DNA from: Clostridiales bacterium
GTDB taxonomy: Bacteria > Bacillota > Clostridia > Oscillospirales > CAG-272
NCBI GenBank assembly: GCA_016281775.1
Contig: JAEEJH010000034.1
Coordinates: 1 to 51,502 of the forward strand
Reading direction: 5' to 3'
DNA: 51,502 nt
The notes under the pieces are model-generated. The model was not told where the DNA came from and did no database searches. It was given only the letters and a program-made list of their open reading frames with translations. This document shows positions 44,333 to 51,502 of the stretch, one piece after another. Every line of letters begins with the position of its first letter. Position 1 is the stretch's first letter. A program made the translations under genes and the position numbers.

Positions 44333-45361
44333 ATGATCCAAAAGAAACTGACAGCCGATACGCCCGACGAGGCGTCAAAGATATTCGGCGTCTATAACTG
44401 CTACGCCGAACGGATCGAGCAGACTTTCGGCGTGACCGTCTCGACTAAAGATTCAGAGACCGGCATCGGCGTTGATATCGCGGTAACCGGCGAAGACGCC
44501 GACGCGGTAGGCAAGGCGTATAACGCTCTTAATTCACTGAAACGGATAGCAAAGCTCAACGACGACATAACCGATCAGAACGTGGATTACGTAATATCTA
44601 TGGTGACTGACGGCAGAGCGGACGAGCTCTCCTCTTACGACGACGAGTGTATCTGCATAACCACGCGCGGCAAGCCCATAAAGGCTAAGACGGTAGGGCA
44701 GAAAAGATATATCGACGCGATCAAAAAGAATACCGTAGTGCTGGGCATAGGTCCGGCGGGCACGGGCAAAACGTTCCTTGCGGTCGCTATGGCGACGAAA
44801 GCTCTGCGCGCAAAAGAAGTGAACAGAATAATCCTCACGCGTCCCGCAGTCGAAGCAGGCGAAAAGCTCGGTTTTCTGCCGGGCGATCTGCAGAACAAAA
44901 TAGATCCGTACTTGCGCCCGCTGTACGACGCGCTGTACGAAATGCTCGGTCCGGAAACGTATCAGAAATACGTAGAACGCGGCACGATAGAGATCGCTCC
45001 GCTCGCTTATATGCGCGGCAGAACGCTTGACGATTCGTTCATCATTCTTGACGAAGCTCAGAATACAACGCCTGAGCAGATGAAAATGTTTTTGACAAGA
45101 CTCGGGTTCAATTCAAAAGCCGTAGTCACGGGCGACATTACTCAGACAGACCTGCCGTTCGGCAAAAAGAGCGGTCTGGTCGAAGCCGTGAAGATACTCG
45201 AAGGCATAGACGATATCGCGGTACACAGGTTCACCGAAAAAGACGTGGTGCGTCACAGACTCGTGCAGAGGATAATCCTCGCATACGAAAAATACGAGCG
45301 CAAACAAGCTGAAAAAGCGGAGAAACCGAAAGTAAAGAGATATATAAAACGGGATAACTGA
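44333..45361 (+). CDS. phoH: PhoH family ATPase
   Basis: GIGPAGTGKTFLAVAMATKAL, LTRPAVEAGEKLGFLPGDLQNKIDPYLRPLYDAL, FIILDEAQNTTPEQMKMFLTRLG. Confidence 0.93.
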   Translation: MIQKKLTADTPDEASKIFGVYNCYAERIEQTFGVTVSTKDSETGIGVDIAVTGEDADAVGKAYNALNSLKRIAKLNDDITDQNVDYVISMVTDGRADELSSYDDECICITTRGKPIKAKTVGQKRYIDAIKKNTVVLGIGPAGTGKTFLAVAMATKALRAKEVNRIILTRPAVEAGEKLGFLPGDLQNKIDPYLRPLYDALYEMLGPETYQKYVERGTIEIAPLAYMRGRTLDDSFIILDEAQNTTPEQMKMFLTRLGFNSKAVVTGDITQTDLPFGKKSGLVEAVKILEGIDDIAVHRFTEKDVVRHRLVQRIILAYEKYERKQAEKAEKPKVKRYIKRDN

Positions 45362-45362
45362 T

Positions 45363-45842
45363 ATGAAACACAGAATATACATCAAAAACGAACAAAAAGA
45401 AGAAGCGTACACGCCGGCAATGAGATCGTATATCGTCTGCGCTGTCGTCAAAACGCTTGATTATGAAGAATTCGAAGATCCTTGCGAGGTCTCGGTAACG
45501 CTTACGAACGATGAGGGAATCAGAGTCCTTAATAAAGAATACAGAGATAAAGACAGCGCGACCGACGTATTGTCCTTTCCGCTGATCGACGGCGAATATA
45601 CTGAGGAAGACATTATAGACGGATATCTGCCGCTCGGCGATATCGTGATATCGCTGCAGAGAGCGAGAGCGCAGGCTGAATCTCTCGGTCACGGCATAAA
45701 CGAAGAGACGGCGTTTTTGTGCGTCCACTCAACGCTTCACTTACTCGGATACGATCACGAAACGTCAAAAGAAGATGAAGAAGAGATGTTCACACATCAG
45801 AAAGCGATAATGAAACTCGTACGGGGTGAAAAAGATGAGTGA
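45363..45842 (+). CDS. ybeY: Endoribonuclease YbeY
   Basis: LNKEYRDKDSATDVLSFPL, LGDIVISLQRA, HSTLHLLGYDHE. Confidence 0.93.
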   Translation: MKHRIYIKNEQKEEAYTPAMRSYIVCAVVKTLDYEEFEDPCEVSVTLTNDEGIRVLNKEYRDKDSATDVLSFPLIDGEYTEEDIIDGYLPLGDIVISLQRARAQAESLGHGINEETAFLCVHSTLHLLGYDHETSKEDEEEMFTHQKAIMKLVRGEKDE

Positions 45843-46728
45843 GAATAAAAAATGCGGTTTTGTAGCGATAATCGGCAGACCGAACGTAGGTAAATCGACC
45901 CTGTTGAACTGTATGCTCGGGGAGAAGATCGCCATAGTATCAAAAAAGCCGCAGACGACAAGAACGGCTATAAACGGAATACTTACAAAAGACAGCGTAC
46001 AGTATATATTTATTGATACGCCCGGTGTGCATAAACCTAAAAACCGGCTCGGCGACTATATGGTAAAAGCGGCGTTTTCTTCGATCTCGGGCGCGGACGT
46101 CATTTTATTCGTCACGGAAGCCGGCGGCAAACCTGACAGGACAGAACAAAAACTGATCGAGAGATTCAAAAAACTCGAGATACCGGTATACCTGATCATA
46201 AACAAGATCGATGCGGTCAACAAAGAAAAACTCGGGCAGACGATTCTTGATTATTCAACCCTTATGGAATTCAAAGACGTCATTCCCGTATCAGCAGTTA
46301 AAAACGACGGCGTCGATATAATACTCGATGAGATAAAGAATGATTTTTCAGAGGGTGATTTCTACTTTCCCGATGATATGATAACCGATCAGCCGGAAAG
46401 AAAAATCGTTTCCGAGGTCATACGCGAAAAGATACTTCGTCTGACCGATGAGGAAATACCGCACGGAGTCGCCGTGGTCATTGAAGAGTTTACCGAGAAA
46501 AAAGACCTTATCTCGGTACGCGCCGAGATATTCTGTGAGAAACCTTCTCACAAAGGTATCATCATAGGCAAAAACGGCGAGATGCTCAAAAAGATAGGTA
46601 CTTACGCAAGAGAAGATCTTGAGTCGTTTTTCGGCTGCCGCTTCTATCTCGATCTTTGGGTAAAGGTCAAGAAGAACTGGCGCGACAGCGTAGCAGCGGC
46701 GAAAAACTTCGGATACGACGATAACTGA
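45835..46728 (+). CDS. era: GTPase Era
   Basis: IIGRPNVGKSTLLNCMLGEKIAIVSKKPQTTR, DTPGVHKPKNRLGDYM, NKID, KH domain GIIIGKNGEMLKKIGTYAREDLE. Confidence 0.95.
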   Translation: MSENKKCGFVAIIGRPNVGKSTLLNCMLGEKIAIVSKKPQTTRTAINGILTKDSVQYIFIDTPGVHKPKNRLGDYMVKAAFSSISGADVILFVTEAGGKPDRTEQKLIERFKKLEIPVYLIINKIDAVNKEKLGQTILDYSTLMEFKDVIPVSAVKNDGVDIILDEIKNDFSEGDFYFPDDMITDQPERKIVSEVIREKILRLTDEEIPHGVAVVIEEFTEKKDLISVRAEIFCEKPSHKGIIIGKNGEMLKKIGTYAREDLESFFGCRFYLDLWVKVKKNWRDSVAAAKNFGYDDN

Positions 46729-46729
46729 T

Positions 46730-47509
46730 ATGCTGCTGCAGGTCGAAGGATTCGTTGCAAATACTACCGACTGCGGCGAATCAGATAAAATGCTTACGCT
46801 CATAACCCGCAGATACGGAAAACTCTCCGTATACGCCCGCGGATGCAGAAAGCTCACGAGCAAATTCATGACTGCGTCGCTGAAGTTCAGTTACGGCGAT
46901 TACGTCATCAACAAGACGGAGAAAAGCTGCATTTTAAACGAGGCGTATGCGAAAATGACATTTTTCGGTTTACGTAGAGATATGGTCAATCTTGCTCTCG
47001 CCGATTACGTTGCGGAGGTCACCGCCGACGTCATCATGCCCGAAGAACCGGAAGATCAGATACTCGAGCTTGCGCTCAACAGTATATATCTTCTGTCTGA
47101 GCAGAAAAAACAGCACAGAACGGTCAAGACGGCTTTTGAGACGAGACTTATGACGTATCTCGGTCTAGCGCCTCATCTCGACCGCTGCTGCAAATGCGGC
47201 AAAAACGAAGACGATACGTATTATCTCGATATAATGGACGGCACGGTGATCTGCTCAAAATGCACCGAAAAGAGTGCCGGTGTAAGAACCGCGGAAGCCG
47301 ACGAGGGAAAAGCATATATAGTTTCCGTATTGTCCAAAGAAGCAAAAGATTTTATGAAACGTACAGCAGAGTGCGAAAAGACAAAGATATTCGCAAATCC
47401 GCCGGAAAGTATCATAAAGGAGATAGGCGCCGCTTCGGAAAGATACCTTATCAACCAGCTTGAAAAGAACTACAAAACGCTTGATTTCTATAAGGAGATC
47501 GCAGACTGA
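46730..47509 (+). CDS. recO: DNA repair protein RecO
   Basis: VEGFVANTTDCGESDKMLTLITRRYGKLSVYARGCRK; zinc motif CCKCGKN..CSKC. Confidence 0.9.
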   Translation: MLLQVEGFVANTTDCGESDKMLTLITRRYGKLSVYARGCRKLTSKFMTASLKFSYGDYVINKTEKSCILNEAYAKMTFFGLRRDMVNLALADYVAEVTADVIMPEEPEDQILELALNSIYLLSEQKKQHRTVKTAFETRLMTYLGLAPHLDRCCKCGKNEDDTYYLDIMDGTVICSKCTEKSAGVRTAEADEGKAYIVSVLSKEAKDFMKRTAECEKTKIFANPPESIIKEIGAASERYLINQLEKNYKTLDFYKEIAD

Positions 47510-47514
47510 TTCAA

Positions 47515-49896
47515 ATGAACGAAAACAACAGATTTGATAAAGCGAAAAAAACGCTTGAATTTGAAAAGATACTTCAGATGTTAGCCGAATGCGCTTCGAC
47601 GGAAGGCGCGAAAGAAGAGGCTCTTTCGGTGTGCCCGTATTCGGACAGAAAGAAAATCGTTGAGCTTCAGAAAGAGACCGACGACGCGAGACGGCTTTTT
47701 ATATCAAAAGGCGAGCCGTCTTTCGGACAGATAAAAAACATACTGCCTCTGATCGAGCGAGCCGATAAAGGCGCCGTACTTTCCGCCGCCGAGATCCTCG
47801 AATGTGCGAATGTTTTAAGAACCTCGAGAGGCGTGTGCGATTATTTTAAGACCGAAAGAAAATATGAAACGTCGCTCGACGTCGTATTCGAACGGCTCAT
47901 GCCTGACAGGGATCTCGAACGTTCGATATATTCAGCGATAATCAGCGCCGATATGATCGCGGACGACGCAAGTACGGCTCTTTCCGACATCAGAAGAAAG
48001 ATCAGAAACGCAAACAACAAAATCAGAGAAACGCTTCAAAAATATATAACCGGCGACGCGTACTCAAAATATCTGCAGGAGAATATAATAACTCTGCGTA
48101 ACGGCAGATACGTCATACCCGTCAAGCAGGAATACCGCAACGAGATAAAAGGTCTCGTACACGATACGTCTTCTTCCGGAGCGACGCTGTTCGTTGAACC
48201 TATGGCGGCCGTCGAAGCCAACAACGAGCTGAAAGTGCTCGAACGCGCCGAGCAGGACGAGATAGAACGTATTCTTTCCGCTTTTTCGGCGAGGATCTCG
48301 GACAAATCGGAAATACTAAAGCTCGATTATTATAATCTGATATACTTATCTTACGCTTTCGCGAGAGGAAAGTTCGCGGTCAGGCTCAACGCTTTTATGC
48401 CGGAATATACCGATAAACGCGAAATAGAACTTATAAACGCCCGCCATCCGCTGCTTGATCCGAATAAAGCCGTGCCGATAACGGTGCGTCTCGGCGGCAG
48501 CTTCGACACGCTTGTTATCACCGGACCTAATACCGGCGGCAAGACGGTAACGGAAAAGACGATAGGCTTGCTTGTTATGATGGCACAGACAGGACTTCAT
48601 ATACCCGCGGCAGAAGGCAGTAAGCTCTGCGTTTTCGACGGTATATCGGCCGATATAGGCGACGAGCAGTCGATAGAACAGTCACTTTCCACGTTTTCGG
48701 CGCATATGGTGAATATTGTGGATATACTGAACGAAGTAACGAGTGAAACGCTCGTTCTGTTCGACGAGCTCGGCGCCGGTACCGACCCTGTTGAAGGCGC
48801 GGCGCTTGCCGTCGCAATACTTGAAGCAGTCAGAGAAGCGGGGGCGCTGTGCGCCGCGACCACTCACTACGCGGAGCTGAAAGCATACGCGATAGAGACG
48901 CCGGGAGTTATGAACGCTTCGTGCGAATTCGATATAGAAACCCTCAAACCGACGTACAGACTGATCATAGGCGCGCCGGGCAGATCGAACGCGTTCGCGA
49001 TCGCGTCGAAACTCGGCTTGCCTGAGCGGATCATAGAAAAAGCTTCCGCTTCGGTAAATCGCGAAAACAAGCGGTTCGAAGACGTGATAACGAAACTCGA
49101 CGAACAGCGTACGGAAATGACGGCGGCAAGAGAAGAAGCCGAACGTATGAAAGCCGAACTCGAACGTTACAAAGCGGAGGCAGAGGAACAGATCAGAAAG
49201 AACGTTGAAAAATCCGAATCTGAGCTTGAAAGAGCGCAGGAAACGGCGAGAAAGACTATAGAATCTGCAAGAGCTTCAGCCGAGTTCATCTATGCGGAGC
49301 TCGACCGGGCGAATAAGCGTAAGTCGAAAGAAGAACGCGCAAAGTCGCTTGAGGAATCGCGGGCGGCCGTTAAAGCCAAGCTCGAAGAATACGACGAACT
49401 TGATAAAGAGCCTGAAGACGATTACGTTCTGCCGAGAATGCCGCGCATCGGTGAAATGGTATATATCAAAAAATTAAAAACGAACGCAGTTGTCAAAACC
49501 GAACCCGATAAGAACGGCATGCTTACCGTCGAATCGGGCGCGATGAAGATCAAGGTCAGACTTGCCGACGTAAGGATCGGAGAAGAATATACGTCGAAAA
49601 AAGCTCCTAAGAAAAAAGAAACGCCTAAGCCCGTCGAATCAATGCCTTCAGCGGTAAGGTCGGAGATCGATCTGCGAGGCAAAAACGGAGAAGAGGCTTG
49701 GCATGATACGGATCTGTATCTCGACGCGGCTAAGAGAGCGAATTACGGTCAGGTGACCCTCATACACGGTAAAGGAACCGGAAAACTGCGCGAAATACTG
49801 AGACAGAGACTCAAAAGCGACAGCCGCGTGGCGTCTTTCCGTGAAGGGACCTGGGGTGAAGGAGACGCGGGAGTCACGGTCGTAACACTTAAATAA
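47515..49896 (+). CDS. mutS2: Endonuclease MutS2
   Basis: VITGPNTGGKTVTEKTIGLL, LVLFDELGAGTDPVEGAALAVAIL, C-terminal Smr domain IDLRGKNGEEAWHDTDLYLD..LIHGKGTGKLRE. Confidence 0.95.
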   Translation: MNENNRFDKAKKTLEFEKILQMLAECASTEGAKEEALSVCPYSDRKKIVELQKETDDARRLFISKGEPSFGQIKNILPLIERADKGAVLSAAEILECANVLRTSRGVCDYFKTERKYETSLDVVFERLMPDRDLERSIYSAIISADMIADDASTALSDIRRKIRNANNKIRETLQKYITGDAYSKYLQENIITLRNGRYVIPVKQEYRNEIKGLVHDTSSSGATLFVEPMAAVEANNELKVLERAEQDEIERILSAFSARISDKSEILKLDYYNLIYLSYAFARGKFAVRLNAFMPEYTDKREIELINARHPLLDPNKAVPITVRLGGSFDTLVITGPNTGGKTVTEKTIGLLVMMAQTGLHIPAAEGSKLCVFDGISADIGDEQSIEQSLSTFSAHMVNIVDILNEVTSETLVLFDELGAGTDPVEGAALAVAILEAVREAGALCAATTHYAELKAYAIETPGVMNASCEFDIETLKPTYRLIIGAPGRSNAFAIASKLGLPERIIEKASASVNRENKRFEDVITKLDEQRTEMTAAREEAERMKAELERYKAEAEEQIRKNVEKSESELERAQETARKTIESARASAEFIYAELDRANKRKSKEERAKSLEESRAAVKAKLEEYDELDKEPEDDYVLPRMPRIGEMVYIKKLKTNAVVKTEPDKNGMLTVESGAMKIKVRLADVRIGEEYTSKKAPKKKETPKPVESMPSAVRSEIDLRGKNGEEAWHDTDLYLDAAKRANYGQVTLIHGKGTGKLREILRQRLKSDSRVASFREGTWGEGDAGVTVVTLK

Positions 49897-50004
49897 CATT
49901 AAATTTAAGTTTGATTTAAAAAATTGTTAAATAAACTGATAGGATTGTAAGACTATAAGTTTTATATTTTATATGATAATATTTGCAAGGAGGATAGAAT
50001 AATT

Positions 50005-50430
50005 ATGTCTGTCGGTAAATTTTACGACGAGATCGACGGTATACTTGATTCCATGACTGAATATCTGGGGATCCGCGATGAGGACGAAGACGATTATTAC
50101 GACGATATTTTCGGTGAAGACGACGATGACGACAATGATTATATCGACGATGTGATCTGTACGCGCGACGACGTCGATAAATGCGGGATCGTACTTGAAA
50201 AATACATAGACGAACTGATAGAATTGTCAAAAGAACCCCACGACGATCTTATTATGAAGGCGGTTGAAAAGGCCGTCAGAAAGCTCAACAAGCTCAACGA
50301 AGCCTGCGAATGCGAGCTGCTTGATTCAACTGTCGGAGACGATATCTGCGATTTTATCCACAATGCTGCCGTTGAAGCCGGACTTTCGGTCGTTCCCGAA
50401 AACGTCTGTGACGACTGGAGAGAATTCTGA
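50005..50430 (+). CDS. Acidic Asp-rich small protein, possibly DUF5713-like
   Basis: DEDEDDYYDDIFGEDDDDDNDYIDD tract; C-terminal helical region ending DDWREF; AAGGAGG RBS. Confidence 0.45.
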   Translation: MSVGKFYDEIDGILDSMTEYLGIRDEDEDDYYDDIFGEDDDDDNDYIDDVICTRDDVDKCGIVLEKYIDELIELSKEPHDDLIMKAVEKAVRKLNKLNEACECELLDSTVGDDICDFIHNAAVEAGLSVVPENVCDDWREF

Positions 50431-51200
50431 TGAACAGATCAGATATGATACTCGGCGCACAGTTGTATACCGTACGCGAGTACATGAAAGACCGTGACGG
50501 ATTCAGAGACACAATGAGAAAAGTCGCCGCGATCGGATACGGCTCTGTTCAGGTATCCGGCGCGGCTGACGCTCCGGCTCATATAATAAAAGAAATGAGC
50601 GAGGAAACGGGCGTTGACGTTATAATAACACATTCGCCCGCAGACAGGATCCTGCACGATACGGACAGGCTCATCGAAGAGCATTTGTCATACGGCGCGA
50701 AAGCTATAGGTATAGGTTCGATGGGCGCCTACAGTCACGATCCGGACGGATATAAACGCTTCTGCTCGGATTTTGCCTCGGCGGCGGAAAAGATCAGAAG
50801 CGCGGGTCTCGTATTCAGTTATCATAATCACAGATTTGAATTCGAAAAATACGGTGATAAAACGGGTATCGAGATATTACTTGAAAATTCCGACCCCGAA
50901 GCGTTAAAAATGACGTTCGATACGTATTGGGCTGTCGCCGGAGGCGTCGATCCGTGCAAATTCATTATAGATCATAAAGATCGCATATTCTGTACGCATC
51001 TTAAAGACATGACGGTCAAAGACGACAAACAGACTATGATCGAGGTAGGCGACGGAAATATGAACTTTCCCGCGATACTTCAAACCTGCAGCGAATGCGG
51101 CGTAAAGTATCATTTCGTCGAACAGGATATTGTCACGATGAACGCTTTCGATTCGCTTCAGCGAAGCTATCGCAACCTTACGGAGATGTATTTCGGATGA
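50430..51200 (+). CDS. Sugar phosphate isomerase/epimerase (xylose isomerase-like TIM barrel)
   Basis: LGAQLYTVREYMKDRDGFRDTMRKVAAIGYGSVQVSG; FSYHNHRFEFEK; HLKDMTV. Confidence 0.85.
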   Translation: MNRSDMILGAQLYTVREYMKDRDGFRDTMRKVAAIGYGSVQVSGAADAPAHIIKEMSEETGVDVIITHSPADRILHDTDRLIEEHLSYGAKAIGIGSMGAYSHDPDGYKRFCSDFASAAEKIRSAGLVFSYHNHRFEFEKYGDKTGIEILLENSDPEALKMTFDTYWAVAGGVDPCKFIIDHKDRIFCTHLKDMTVKDDKQTMIEVGDGNMNFPAILQTCSECGVKYHFVEQDIVTMNAFDSLQRSYRNLTEMYFG

Positions 51201-51502
51201 AGAATTTCACGCTTTCGGCTTTTGCGGACGAGTATTCGTCCGATGTGACGTTACAGATAAAAGCGCTCGCGGAAAACGGGATAGATCTTATAGAACCGCG
51301 CGGAGTTTTCGGCAAGAACATTTCCGAACTGACCGAAAAGGAAGCCGCTAGGCTTGCGTCTATGCTTGACGAAGCCGGTATCGGAATTTCCGCGATCGGA
51401 TCGCCCGCCGGAAAAGCGACCTTTGAAAACATAGACGAGCATCTTGCGGTTTATGAAAATATAATCCGCATATCAAAAATACTCGGCGCAAAACGCATAC
51501 GC
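51197..51502 (+). CDS. Sugar phosphate isomerase/epimerase-like protein, truncated by window edge
   Basis: ATGA overlap with the previous gene; MKNFTLSAFADEYSSDVTLQIKALAENGIDLIEPRGVFGKNISELTEKEAARLASMLDEAGIGISAIGSPAGKATFENIDEHL, open to the edge. Confidence 0.75.
   Translation, partial: MKNFTLSAFADEYSSDVTLQIKALAENGIDLIEPRGVFGKNISELTEKEAARLASMLDEAGIGISAIGSPAGKATFENIDEHLAVYENIIRISKILGAKRIR

Overview
The window is about 51.5 kb of densely coding chromosome, probably from an anaerobic, spore-forming, Clostridia-like Firmicute. Support for that includes an alpha/beta SASP, YlbJ, YqfC/YqfD and a Firmicute-style T-box leader. I saw no rRNA, tRNA, CRISPR array, phage or transposase. Housekeeping genes I recognise are murD, trpS, gap, rpe, ileS, rbsK-like, polA and the yqfC-yqfD-phoH-ybeY-era-recO-mutS2 block. 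The most interesting accessory region is a colinear run at about 13.0-22.6 kb. It encodes a stalked NAGPA-type phosphodiester glycosidase, a GT2-GtrA fusion, a degenerate Lgt-like membrane protein, three tandem AlgX/DHHW-type SGNH lipoproteins on Thr/Pro/Glu-rich stalks (one with an inserted LRR module), and a NamZ/DUF1343 muramidase-like protein. I interpret this as an uncharacterised cell-envelope glycan modification locus. Other items worth a second look are an ileS T-box leader whose antiterminator bulge lacks the canonical UGGN, a GlgB-like protein that has lost several GH13 active-site residues, three tandem M42 peptidases with a diverged third copy, and a 20-bp inverted repeat beside the promoter of the DUF1846 gene. 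All calls come from reading the sequence and from family knowledge. No database search was run.
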